Below the pieces are notes generated by a model. That model did no database searches. It was not told where the DNA came from and saw only the letters and a list, made by a program, of their open reading frames with translations. From NCBI GenBank assembly GCA_035274465.1, contig DATEOF010000190.1, forward strand, positions 138,407 to 202,406: DNA of 64,000 nt, given 5' to 3'. A program made the position numbers and the translations under genes. Each line of letters opens with the position of its first letter. Within the stretch, counting starts at the first letter, position 1. This document shows, one piece after another, positions 10,189 through 18,340 of this stretch. This DNA comes from JADGRF01 sp035274465 (GTDB lineage Bacteria; Myxococcota_A; Polyangia; Polyangiales; JAFGIB01).

Positions 10189-10296
10189 CTACCCTGACAG
10201 AGGACGACCGGCCGTGACAAGGGACCGCGATTCCGACAGGGATCGACGCATACGTCAGCGACGCACACCCCGCCCTCGAGTGCCTGGACGACGTGC

Positions 10297-11040
10297 TTGC
10301 GCCCGTGTAGTACAGACGATGCTCATGCATCGCCCTCCCCTCAGCACGCCGCAGCGCGCGTATCGGTTGACATAAGTACTCGGTCACATACGTCTGCAAG
10401 CCCGTGCAGTGCGCTCCGCTTCGCATCGCGGACATGCGTGCTCGCAGTCTTGCTCTGGTCGCTGAGTACCGCGCACGCCAAGGCTTCCGACGCGACATAT
10501 GACAACGCCGGGGACTGGCTGTTGCTCCTCAGCGGCGGCATCACCGGCCTCGTACTGCACGAAGCCGGTCACGTGACGTTCGATTTGATCATGAACAACA
10601 AGCCGGTGCTGAGGCCGGTCAGCCTCGGTCCGTTGCCGTTCTTCGCGATTGCCCCGACGGGGATCGAGTCCCAGCAAGAGCTCTACACTGCTGCGATGAT
10701 GGGCTTCTTCGTCGAGGCCGTGTACACCGAGCTGATCTTCGCGAATCACCCCGACCTGCGCATGCACCACAAGCCGTTCCTCGAAGGCATGCTGCTGCTA
10801 CACTTCGCGCTCGACCTCGGCTACGCGATCACCGGGATTGCAGGCATCGGGCCACGCGAGAGTGACGTCAACTCCATGGCCCGCGCCGCAAACCTCTCGC
10901 CCGCGACGGTCGGCACGATGCTGGCGCTGCCGTTGGTCTTCGATCTCCTGCGCTACCTGAACCCCGGGCTCCGGAATCGCGCGCTCTGGGTGGGTGCGAG
11001 CTCGCGCTGGCTGATGTTCGGCGGCGCACTGCTCCTGTGA
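10297..11040 (+). CDS. Integral membrane protein with HExxH motif
   Basis: A hydrophobic protein in which a likely signal or first helix (ASRTCVLAVLLWSLSTAHA) is followed by WLLLLSGGITGLVLHEAGHV. HEAGH is an HExxH zinc site inside a predicted membrane helix, as in M50-type intramembrane peptidases. More helices follow (GMLLLHFALDLGYAITGIAG, VGTMLALPLVFDLL). I see no clear second-site motif like NxxPxxxLDG, so protease activity is uncertain. The start is ambiguous: TTG 10297 is the first possible, and GTG 10438 would leave a signal without positive charge. Total length is about 200-247 aa. It lies upstream of the haemoglobin gene on the same strand. Confidence 0.6.
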   Translation: MRPCSTDDAHASPSPQHAAARVSVDISTRSHTSASPCSALRFASRTCVLAVLLWSLSTAHAKASDATYDNAGDWLLLLSGGITGLVLHEAGHVTFDLIMNNKPVLRPVSLGPLPFFAIAPTGIESQQELYTAAMMGFFVEAVYTELIFANHPDLRMHHKPFLEGMLLLHFALDLGYAITGIAGIGPRESDVNSMARAANLSPATVGTMLALPLVFDLLRYLNPGLRNRALWVGASSRWLMFGGALLL

Positions 11041-11097
11041 GCACGCCTCCTCGATCGGTCAGTTGACTGGCGCCGGAGCATGCTCTACGGCAGATGC

Positions 11098-11559
11098 ATG
11101 GTCCCGACGCTGTATGAATGGATGGGCGGGCGGCCAGCCCTCGAGGCGCTACTCACACGCTTCTACCAGCGCGTCCCGCAAGATCCGCTCCTCGGCCCGG
11201 TGTTCGCGCACATGGATCCGCAGCACGCGAGCCATGTGGCCGCCTTCGTGGGCGAGGTCTTCGGTGGCCCGCCGGCCTACAGTCAAGACCACGGCGGTCA
11301 CCCGCACATGATCCGCAAGCATCTCGGCCGTGCGCTGACCGAAGCGCAACGGCGGCGCTGGATCGAGCTCCTGCTGGACTGCGCCGAGGAGGAGCACCTC
11401 AAGGACGATCCCGAGTTTCGCTCGGCATTCGTGGCCTACCTCGAGTGGGGCACGCGCCTCGCCGTCATCAATTCGCAACCAGGTGCCGAGGTGACCGAGG
11501 ACGCGCCGATGCCGAAGTGGGGCTGGGGAGAAGCCAAGGGCCCATACACGCCTCCCTAG
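11098..11559 (+). CDS. Group II truncated haemoglobin
   Basis: A 153-aa haem protein of the 2-on-2 globin type, O (group II) class. The N-terminus TLYEWMGGRPALEALLTRFY and VFAHMDPQHASHVAAFVGEV are standard. The GGHPHMIRKHLGRALTEAQRRRW segment contains the proximal His region (IRKH), and MPKWGWGEAKGPY is the common C-terminal tail. Expected role: O2/NO binding or peroxide chemistry in the cytoplasm. ATG 11098 matches family N-termini; ATG 11080 with GGAG two bases away is the alternative. The CobW-type gene follows 34 bp later. Confidence 0.88.
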   Translation: MVPTLYEWMGGRPALEALLTRFYQRVPQDPLLGPVFAHMDPQHASHVAAFVGEVFGGPPAYSQDHGGHPHMIRKHLGRALTEAQRRRWIELLLDCAEEEHLKDDPEFRSAFVAYLEWGTRLAVINSQPGAEVTEDAPMPKWGWGEAKGPYTPP

Positions 11560-11593
11560 TGCGAGCACCGCAGGCGCTGTTACGCTCGGCAAC

Positions 11594-12541
11594 GTGCTCG
11601 AAGGCGATGCCCCAGTCCCCGTCACGATCATCACCGGCTTCCTCGGTGCGGGTAAGTCCACGCTCGTGCAGAGATGGCTCGAGGAGTTGCCGCGACTCGA
11701 GACAGGGTTGATCGTCAATGAGCGAGGTGACGTGGGTATCGATGGAGAGCTGCTCGCTGCTCACGTGACGCGCCTGCGGGAGATCACCGGCGGTTGCGTG
11801 TGTTGCAGCAGTCAGGCGGAGCTGTTGCGCGCCCTGGTGGAGCTTGGCGACGCGCGGCCTGGTCGCATCCTGGTCGAGACTTCGGGTGCAGCCTCGCCGG
11901 CCGGGGTGATCCGTGCCCTCGCAGCGCGCCCGGTGCGCGAGCGACTCGAGCTCGACGGTGTCGTGACCGTGATCGATGCCACCCGCGCGCAGGAGGTGCT
12001 CGCCTTCGACGTCGCAGTCGAGCAACTCGGCTTCGCCGACGTGGTCGTGCTCTCGCACATGGACGAGGCAGACGGTGCAGCACTGGCTTCAGTGCAGCAG
12101 CTGGTGCAACGCCACGCGCCGGCAGCAGTCGTCGTGCACGCGCGGCACGGACGCCTCGACTCCGGCCTTCTCGAGCAGCTCGCGCAGCGCGCCGAGGCGC
12201 TCGAGCTGCCAGCCCAGGGCTCGGCGCATTCGAGTATCGACGCGGTCTCGATGATCCACGACGGTGAGCTCGACGAAGAACGCTTCGCCGACTGGATGGA
12301 AGACACGCTCGGCCTCGTCGAGGCGCGCATCCTGCGAATCAAGGGCATCCTCGCGATGAGAGGTGTGGAGGAACGCGTGATCGTGCAGGGCGTGAGCCAG
12401 GCCGTCGACGTGCAACTCGGCACACCGTGGGCAGGCAGCGCGCGAACGAGCCGGCTCGTGGTGCTCGGTCTGGGGCTGGACGGTCCGGCACTCGAGGCTG
12501 GCTTCCAGCGCTGTGTGGCCGAGCCTAAGCCGAATGCGTGA
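11594..12541 (+). CDS. CobW/G3E-family GTPase (metallochaperone-like)
   Basis: A 315-aa G3E GTPase. The P-loop is ITGFLGAGKSTLVQRWL at the N-terminus, the switch region is LIVNERGDVGIDG, and GGCVCC is the characteristic CxCC metal site near residue 70. Further motifs are ILVETSGAASP, VVTVIDATRAQEVL and VVVLSHMDEAD (the NKxD position reads SHMD, a divergence from NKxD). A C-terminal CobW_C-type domain follows. The family delivers Zn, Co or Ni to target proteins. GTG 11594 is used. It converges on the lodB-like gene, overlapping by 17 bp at the 3' ends. The target metal and client are not visible. Confidence 0.85.
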   Translation: MLEGDAPVPVTIITGFLGAGKSTLVQRWLEELPRLETGLIVNERGDVGIDGELLAAHVTRLREITGGCVCCSSQAELLRALVELGDARPGRILVETSGAASPAGVIRALAARPVRERLELDGVVTVIDATRAQEVLAFDVAVEQLGFADVVVLSHMDEADGAALASVQQLVQRHAPAAVVVHARHGRLDSGLLEQLAQRAEALELPAQGSAHSSIDAVSMIHDGELDEERFADWMEDTLGLVEARILRIKGILAMRGVEERVIVQGVSQAVDVQLGTPWAGSARTSRLVVLGLGLDGPALEAGFQRCVAEPKPNA

Positions 12542-13673
12542 GGTCCGTGGAAGCGGGCGTGCGCCTGCGCTGCCAGAATGCCGAACCCGCATGCAGCTCC
12601 TGGCTGCGGTACATCTGCCCGCGCGTCGCGAGGTAGCTGGCGAAGGCGCGCCGCACGCGCTCGACGTATCGGACCCGCACGGCCTCGCGATCGCCCGCCA
12701 GCGCGGCTTCGATCGCGTCGGCCGCATGCCGAGCTTCCGAGATCGCGTTGTGCAAGCCGGAAGCCGACAGTGGGTCCCAGGCCATCGCGGCGTCACCGAC
12801 CGCGAGCCAGCGATCTCCGGCAGCGTGATCGAGGCGTTGCGAACAAGCGGAGCGAACCTCGATGGCCTGACGTTTGCCGTAGTCGCGCGCTCGCAGGCGT
12901 GTGTGCCGACTCTCGATCAGCGCGGCTCGCCACACCGCCTCGGCCCCGGTGAGCCGCAAGAACTCTCTGTCCGTGAAGTAGATCGCCACGAGCGAGCCGT
13001 CAGGCGCCCGAACCGAGTACCACCAGCCCTGGGAGGTGCTCTCCACCAGCACCTCGTGCGCTGCCAGCGAGCAGGCACCCTCTGGGTGCGCCGCGAAGCA
13101 AACGCCCTTGGGGTGTCGCTGCACGGCAGTGCGCGCAAGCGTGCCCTGCAACGCAACCAGCGAGTCGTAACGCAGCTGCGTCGCGCCCAGCTGGCGCGCG
13201 ACGCTCGCGCTCCTGCCGGTCGCATCGACGATGAAAGCCGCCTCGAGCACGCCGCCGGAGTCCAGCGTCAAACGTAGTGCATCCGAGCTTTCCGACACAC
13301 GTTGCAGCCGTTCCCCGCGCAGGAACCTCGCGCCGCTCGCCTGCGCGACCTCCGCCAAAGCCTGCTCGAGCGCGCTTCGCTCGACGATGTAGCTCGACCC
13401 CCACACACTGAAGAGATCGCTCCGCACGTGCAGCTCCGACTCGCCCCATGCAGAGCACGTGGACGGAGATGGCACCCCGAACCGCGTCGCGACCAGCCGC
13501 GCATCCAGGCACGCGAGCTCGCGTACCGCTTGCCCGGACAACTGCTCGCCGATCGGGCCGCAAGGAGTCGCTGCGCGGTCGATCAGCGTGACGTCCTGGC
13601 CACTGCGCGCGAGATGAATCGCGGTGATCAGACCTGCAGGTCCCGCGCCGACCACCGCGATTTGCGCGCTCAT
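12525..13673 (-). CDS. lodB: LodB-like FAD-dependent monooxygenase, LodA maturation factor
   Basis: A 382-aa flavoprotein: MSAQIAVVGAGPAGLITAIH is the GxGxxG dinucleotide-binding motif, ALEQALAEVAQASGARFL lies mid-protein, and AVGDAAMAWDPLSASGLHNA is the second FAD motif of the p-hydroxybenzoate-hydroxylase/tryptophan-halogenase fold. In known lodAB pairs the LodB flavoprotein is needed to build the cysteine tryptophylquinone cofactor in LodA. Here ATG 13673 overlaps the stop of the upstream lodA-like gene (ATGA), the strongest form of translational coupling. That context, more than the fold alone, supports the LodB call. A general halogenase-like hydroxylase is the alternative. Confidence 0.78.
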   Translation of the reverse strand: MSAQIAVVGAGPAGLITAIHLARSGQDVTLIDRAATPCGPIGEQLSGQAVRELACLDARLVATRFGVPSPSTCSAWGESELHVRSDLFSVWGSSYIVERSALEQALAEVAQASGARFLRGERLQRVSESSDALRLTLDSGGVLEAAFIVDATGRSASVARQLGATQLRYDSLVALQGTLARTAVQRHPKGVCFAAHPEGACSLAAHEVLVESTSQGWWYSVRAPDGSLVAIYFTDREFLRLTGAEAVWRAALIESRHTRLRARDYGKRQAIEVRSACSQRLDHAAGDRWLAVGDAAMAWDPLSASGLHNAISEARHAADAIEAALAGDREAVRVRYVERVRRAFASYLATRGQMYRSQELHAGSAFWQRRRTPASTDLTHSA

Positions 13674-15655
13674 ACCTCGGGCTCCGACTCGATGCGTTCG
13701 CGCTCCACGTAGCGCTCGCCCTCGCGCCGAATGAAGCCGAGGTTCGCCCACTCCGTGACCATCGCGGTCATCGACGCGTCGCTCCACGTGGTCGCGGTCG
13801 TGCTGTCACCGCGGAACACGCTCACGGGCCGCTGCGCCGGCCACCAGCGCTCCGTACAGGCCGAGAAGTCGGCTTGCCAGGGCACCGCCAAGCCAGAGGT
13901 CAGATAGCCCGCGGGATGCTCGGTCGCGATCCGGAACGGCGCGCGATACGTGTCGATGCGGGCCATCAGGTAGCCCACCTCGATGCCGGGATAGAACGGG
14001 CCCCCGATGCAAGCTTCGAGCGCTGCGCGATCGAGCGCGCCGGGTTGACCGGCGACCGGTATCGCATCGAATTCAGGTGAATCCGGCACCGCACCCGTCC
14101 AATCGGCGGTGAACACCCCGAGCGCCCACTGGGTCATCCAGGCCAGCTGGGTGGCGGTCAGCATGGAGCCGATGCCGTTGCGCGGATCGTTGGGATCGAC
14201 GCCGCTGTTCAGCAGCGGCATCGTGCCCGACGGCGAATCCGGTCGCCGCAGGCTCTGCGAGACTCGATCGCGCAGCGGACGGCTCTCGGGGCTGGGGTTC
14301 GCGAGCTGCGCCAGGCGCTCGGGCGTCAGAAAGTTCCAGGTCGCTCCGGCGCCATGTCCGCGTCGCGCGACCGCGGATACCCAGGCGAGCTTCGAGGCGC
14401 GCTCGAGGATCGGATAGATGTGACGCGTGAAGGACGGCTGGCTGACCGTCAGCGTGGTTTGCAGCCGCGTGGCGATGTCGAAGGCTTGATCCCACCACGT
14501 GACCACGTTGTGGATCTCGGGCGCATAGCGGGGCGGCGCCACGACCACCCACGCCGAATCCGCTTCCACGGTCTCGCCCGAGGGCAGCACGACGCGCGCG
14601 GACACCGGACCGTCGCTCACATCGTCGTGCCAGCCGTCGTTGTTCGCAAAGCTGCCGATGGGCTCGCCGCGCGGCGAGCGCGAGACGCCATGACCGCCGA
14701 GCACGATCAACCGGCCCTGCGCGTCGCTGCGAAGATCGCCCAGTCGCACGGCGCTGCCCAGGAAGAAGCCCTGCAGCGGCACGTGCTGCTCCGCGCCCGT
14801 GAGCGTCTGCGCGCCCGCGTCGATCACCAGCGACTCTTCCTCGATCGCCGCGTTGCGACGACGCGGATCGGCCTCGGGCGGGAAGCGCGCGCTGGCAGCC
14901 TTGCGATTGACCAGCTGAGCCGTCCAGATCACCTGGCCGCGATCCGGCGTGACCTCGAGCACGTCGGTCAACTGCCCGGCATCGTCGTAGTGGTAGCTGT
15001 AGACGCGGAAGCGCGCGCCCTGACGCTTGATGAAGCCATTGGCGTCACGCTGTGGACGCTGCTCGGGTGCGACCCTGCCCGGAGCCTCGGGACCGATGAA
15101 GTATTCGGTCGGGCTGTCGCCCAGGCGTGCGATGCCGATGCCCGGATGGATCCGATACTCGGTGCGACCGGACGGCGCGGGCTTCCAGCTCGCCTCGAAC
15201 GCGCGCAACGTGTTGGGCCCCACCTTGCCATCCGCGAACAGATCGTGATCGGCTTGCCAGCGCGAGACCGCGATCACCGTGTCTTCGTCGAATTCGCCGG
15301 TCTCCACCACGGACACCGAGTGCTGGATCTTGGCGATCAACGCGGCGTCGTAACCGCGAGCGCGGTTGTAGCGGAGCGCGCGCGCGACCTCGCGCGGCGA
15401 CAGGCCCATGGGATCTTCGCCCGCCTCGTCCCACGCCGCTTGCAGCGCGGCCAGCGTGAGGGGCCCGACCTTACCGTCCTCGGTGAGCGAGTGCGCCAGC
15501 TGCCACGCGGCCACGCCACGTACGGTGACTGGACCGAACACACCGTCGATCGTGACGCCGACCGTGCCCTGGATGCGCCGGATGAGCTCGACATCGAAGC
15601 TGCGCCGAATGTTGAACGCGATCGCTGCGCGAACCTGTGCAGACGAGAGTGCCAT
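13670..15655 (-). CDS. lodA: LodA/GoxA-like CTQ quinoprotein with N-terminal PG-binding-like repeats
   Basis: A 661-aa protein. Residues about 15-160 hold two PG-binding-1-like repeats, seen in VTIDGVFGPVTVRGVAAWQ followed by DGKVGPLTLAAL, and FDEDTVIAVSRWQ followed by DGKVGPNTLRAF. The catalytic part starts at about 170 with EYRIHPGIGIARLGDSPTEY and continues to CIGGPFYPGIEVGYL and CTERWWPAQRP. In LodA/GoxA a Cys and a Trp in these two regions crosslink to cysteine tryptophylquinone; here Cys 549 and Trp 604 or 605 are the candidates. The family oxidises the amino group of lysine, glycine or other amino acids and releases H2O2. ATG 15655 has AGGGGG upstream. A lodB-like gene overlaps its stop and a di-haem cytochrome gene lies 82 bp upstream on the same strand. 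No Sec signal is obvious. Confidence 0.85.
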   Translation of the reverse strand: MALSSAQVRAAIAFNIRRSFDVELIRRIQGTVGVTIDGVFGPVTVRGVAAWQLAHSLTEDGKVGPLTLAALQAAWDEAGEDPMGLSPREVARALRYNRARGYDAALIAKIQHSVSVVETGEFDEDTVIAVSRWQADHDLFADGKVGPNTLRAFEASWKPAPSGRTEYRIHPGIGIARLGDSPTEYFIGPEAPGRVAPEQRPQRDANGFIKRQGARFRVYSYHYDDAGQLTDVLEVTPDRGQVIWTAQLVNRKAASARFPPEADPRRRNAAIEEESLVIDAGAQTLTGAEQHVPLQGFFLGSAVRLGDLRSDAQGRLIVLGGHGVSRSPRGEPIGSFANNDGWHDDVSDGPVSARVVLPSGETVEADSAWVVVAPPRYAPEIHNVVTWWDQAFDIATRLQTTLTVSQPSFTRHIYPILERASKLAWVSAVARRGHGAGATWNFLTPERLAQLANPSPESRPLRDRVSQSLRRPDSPSGTMPLLNSGVDPNDPRNGIGSMLTATQLAWMTQWALGVFTADWTGAVPDSPEFDAIPVAGQPGALDRAALEACIGGPFYPGIEVGYLMARIDTYRAPFRIATEHPAGYLTSGLAVPWQADFSACTERWWPAQRPVSVFRGDSTTATTWSDASMTAMVTEWANLGFIRREGERYVERERIESEPEV

Positions 15656-15737
15656 GCCTACCCCCTGGATGGTCAGGCTCGAGCGTAGCGGCCAGCTGTC
15701 GAGTCAGACTGTTACGAGCGTCACACGCACAGTCGAA

Positions 15738-16646
15738 TCAGCGCTCGCCGAACGGCCGCGGCGGCAAGGAGCGCAAGAACGTCCACAGCGCGGCGCGCTC
15801 GGTCGGGTTCATCGCGCGCAGCATCTGAATGGGCATGAACGCGTTGAGCGGCTTGCCGTCACGCTTGATGCCTTGATCCAGCAGGCGGTTCCACTCGGCC
15901 TCCGTCATCCTGGCAAGACCCGTCTCGTGCGGCGTGATGTTCGCAGGCACGGGTAGGTCCGAGGGGGCACCCGGGATCGGACCGCCACCGAAGTGGTCAC
16001 CGTGGCAGCCAGTACAACCGCGCGCGAGCTTCGCCCCGTACTCGGCGGTCACTTCGGCAGGCAATGTCTTCGGGCGTGCCTCGCCGTGGTCGATGCGTCG
16101 CGCGATGTCGAGCGGAAGCACGCCCAGGCGATCGAGAACCTTGCCGAGCAATCCGATGTGCGACTCGCCGAGCGTGCGGTAGACGGGCGGCAGGCTGCGT
16201 AGATAGGAGACGAGCGCCACGAGATCGTCGTCGGGCCACCAGGCGATGTCCTGAGCCGGCATGAAGCGCAGGCTCTTGCCGGAAGCCTTGATGCCGTGCC
16301 GGATCACGCGCGCGAACTGACCATCGGAGTACTGGCTCGAGACGCCACCCTTACCCGAGGTGAGATTCGGCGCATCCACCTTGCCGATCGGGCCCATCTC
16401 TTCGCCCTCCTTACCGCCGAGGTCCTTGCCGTGGCACTCGCCGCAGCCACCGATCGACTCGACCAGGTGCTTGCCGCGCTCGATGACAGCGGGATCGTTC
16501 ACCGCCTGGAGCTGGAGCGGAGCGATGTCGTAGACCTTGTTCAAGCTCGCGTCGAATGCCGACGCTTGAACCAGCGCGAACGCGCCGCCGCCGAGAGCGA
16601 CGAGCACGACGACGATACCCAGACCGATAAACAGCTTCTTCAGCAT
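15738..16646 (-). CDS. Membrane-anchored di-haem cytochrome c
   Basis: A 302-aa protein with an uncleaved-looking N-terminal helix (KKLFIGLGIVVVLVALGGGA) and two c-type haem sites, GGCGECHGK near residue 60 and GCTGCHGD near 205. Possible axial Met residues lie in SLRFMPAQD and NAFMPIQML. The two domains are similar to each other. The arrangement resembles the cytochrome subunits of periplasmic dehydrogenases (gluconate/alcohol dehydrogenase type). ATG 16646 was chosen since it begins the membrane helix. It is the first gene of a possible operon with the LodA/LodB-like genes, which raises the question of whether it takes electrons from the quinoprotein. It is divergent from the NTF2-like gene at 16770. 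Confidence 0.85.
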   Translation of the reverse strand: MLKKLFIGLGIVVVLVALGGGAFALVQASAFDASLNKVYDIAPLQLQAVNDPAVIERGKHLVESIGGCGECHGKDLGGKEGEEMGPIGKVDAPNLTSGKGGVSSQYSDGQFARVIRHGIKASGKSLRFMPAQDIAWWPDDDLVALVSYLRSLPPVYRTLGESHIGLLGKVLDRLGVLPLDIARRIDHGEARPKTLPAEVTAEYGAKLARGCTGCHGDHFGGGPIPGAPSDLPVPANITPHETGLARMTEAEWNRLLDQGIKRDGKPLNAFMPIQMLRAMNPTERAALWTFLRSLPPRPFGER

Positions 16647-16769
16647 CCAGCACCATCCGTGAAGGGACGAACACGCTATCAGGCTGCACGTTCCAGGGCA
16701 AAAGGGCTGGCGAGCAGTCGACGGACTGTGTAGAGAGGTAAGACACAACCAACTAAAGAGGGATCCGAC

Positions 16770-17162
16770 ATGCCGATCGATACGCTCGCGGCCTGGCACG
16801 AGTTGGTTGAGACGCACAACGCCGCGGGGCTCGATGCACTACTCGCCGACGACGCCGTCTTTCACTCGCCAATCGTCCACACGCCGCAGCGCGGCAAGGC
16901 GATCACCAAGCTCTACCTGTCGGCCGCGTTCGCAGTCTTCTTCAACCCGACGTTTCGTTACGTTCGCGAATTGAAGTCCGCGAACGACGCGATGCTCGAG
17001 TTTCAGGTGGAGATCGACGGCATCAGCGTCAATGGTATCGACCTGTTCCGATGGAACGATGCAGGACAGATCGTGGACTTCAAGGTGATGGTCCGGCCGC
17101 TGAAGGCGATCAACCTGATCCATCAGAAGATGGCGGCGCTGCTGCAGGCCGGAGGCAAGTGA
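16770..17162 (+). CDS. NTF2/SnoaL-like small protein
   Basis: A 130-aa protein with the NTF2-like cone fold pattern: AAWHELVETHNAAGLDALLA, then DDAVFHSPIVHTPQRGKAI, then GIDLFRWNDAGQIVDFKVMV. Members include isomerases, epoxide hydrolases and scaffolds, so no reaction can be assigned. ATG 16770 has GAGGGAT seven bases upstream. The stop is followed one base later by the ATG of the VOC-family gene, so the two are translationally linked. It is divergent from the cytochrome gene, sharing a 123-bp regulatory gap. Confidence 0.8.
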   Translation: MPIDTLAAWHELVETHNAAGLDALLADDAVFHSPIVHTPQRGKAITKLYLSAAFAVFFNPTFRYVRELKSANDAMLEFQVEIDGISVNGIDLFRWNDAGQIVDFKVMVRPLKAINLIHQKMAALLQAGGK

Positions 17163-17163
17163 G

Positions 17164-17553
17164 ATGTCCGACGCGCCCGAGAAACCCGAGTTCTGGACCC
17201 GTCCGATCTTCTCGGTCGCGGATGTGCGCGCGAGCTGCGACTACTACTGCTCGAAGCTCGGATTCACCGTGGCCTGGTCGGCTGACTCGGAGCAAATGGT
17301 GATCGCTCAAGTCGAGCGCCCTGGGATCGAGCTGATCCTCCAGAACGGCACCCGCATCCCCAGCTCCAAAGTGCCCGCAGTCCTCGCGCTCGAGCTGCAT
17401 GAACACGTGAAGCTCGACGACTTACACCGCGAGCTCGAGCAGCGCGGCGCCAAGATTCGAGCTGCGCCCGCCCCCGTCTACTGGCAAGAGAACACGCGGC
17501 AGATGGAGGTCGAAGACCTCGACGGAAATCTGCTGTTGTTCTGGGCGCCATAG
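17164..17553 (+). CDS. VOC-superfamily (glyoxalase/bleomycin-resistance-like) protein
   Basis: A 129-aa single-domain protein. IFSVADVRASCDYYCSKLGF is the classic beta-alpha-beta opening of the vicinal-oxygen-chelate fold. IELILQNGTRIPSS, VYWQENTRQMEVEDLDGNLL and LLFWAP supply the second module, where the terminal EDLDGN is typical. The metal ligands are not complete (the usual early His is absent), so a binding/resistance role is as likely as catalysis. It starts one base after the NTF2-like stop and is followed 46 bp later by the SIP-family gene, suggesting a three-gene unit. Confidence 0.82.
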   Translation: MSDAPEKPEFWTRPIFSVADVRASCDYYCSKLGFTVAWSADSEQMVIAQVERPGIELILQNGTRIPSSKVPAVLALELHEHVKLDDLHRELEQRGAKIRAAPAPVYWQENTRQMEVEDLDGNLLLFWAP

Positions 17554-17599
17554 CGCGGGAGCCCTTGACGCCGCGCTCAGAAGTCCCCACACGACGTCC

Positions 17600-18322
17600 A
17601 TGACATCTTTCCAGGCGCGCTTTCGAGACAAGATCGGCCAACTCTTCGGCAAAGAGCTGTCGGTCGACGAGGTTCGCGACTTGTCGCCGCACTTTCGCAG
17701 GGTTCGGATCTCCGCGCCGTGGCTGCGGACGGCGGCGGTGTCTGCCGGCGACAAGCTGCAGATCATGATCGCGGAGTGCGGGCCGCGTACGTACTCGCCT
17801 TTCGGACACGATTCGGCGGCCGGCGCGCTGGAGTTGCTGGCGTATGTCCACGGCGAGACATCGACCGCGACCTGGGTCCGCGCGCTGGTGCCGGGCGCGA
17901 GGTTTCACGCGATGGGTCCGCGTGGCTCGCTCGCGCTCTCGAGCTTGCCTGGCCCGGTCGTGTTGTTCGGCGACGAGACGTCGTTTGGCGTGGCGACCGC
18001 GCTGCGGCAGGCGCGCGGCTCGAGCAATGGACTTTCGTTCGTGTTCGAGTGCTCGCACGCGGATGAAGCGCGCACGGTGCTCGCAGACATCGGCCTCGAC
18101 GGGTGCAGCGTGGTCGAGCGGCAGAGCGCACGCGCACATGCGCGCGCAGTCGAGGGCCAGCTGCGCGCGGCGCTCGCGCAGCATCCGAGCGCGCACCTCG
18201 TGCTGACCGGCCACGCGCAGATGATCCAGGCCCTTCGGGCTGCGCTGAAGGCCGAGCCGGCCGCATACGCCGGTCAAAAGGTCAAAGCCTACTGGGCGGA
18301 CGGCAAGCGCGGTCTCGACTGA
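17600..18322 (+). CDS. Siderophore-interacting protein (SIP/ViuB family)
   Basis: A 240-aa flavin-dependent ferric-siderophore reductase-like protein. An N-terminal FAD-binding barrel (VDEVRDLSPHFRRVRISAPW and PRTYSPFGHDSAAG) is followed by ATWVRALVPGARFHAMGPRG and an NAD(P)H-binding-like half with VVLFGDETSFGVATALRQ, ending GQKVKAYWADGKRGLD. The family reduces Fe(III)-siderophore in the cytoplasm. The sequence RxYS/T for flavin binding reads RTYS, which is intact. It converges on the glucose-dehydrogenase-type gene with 18 bp between. No Fur box was identified. Confidence 0.85.
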   Translation: MTSFQARFRDKIGQLFGKELSVDEVRDLSPHFRRVRISAPWLRTAAVSAGDKLQIMIAECGPRTYSPFGHDSAAGALELLAYVHGETSTATWVRALVPGARFHAMGPRGSLALSSLPGPVVLFGDETSFGVATALRQARGSSNGLSFVFECSHADEARTVLADIGLDGCSVVERQSARAHARAVEGQLRAALAQHPSAHLVLTGHAQMIQALRAALKAEPAAYAGQKVKAYWADGKRGLD

Positions 18323-18340
18323 CACGCGGAACGCCGCAGC

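Noticed and set aside
14354..15688. Plus-strand frame of about 440 codons opposite lodA
   Set aside because: Arg/His/Val-rich shadow of the motif-bearing LodA-like gene; no start signal or domain.
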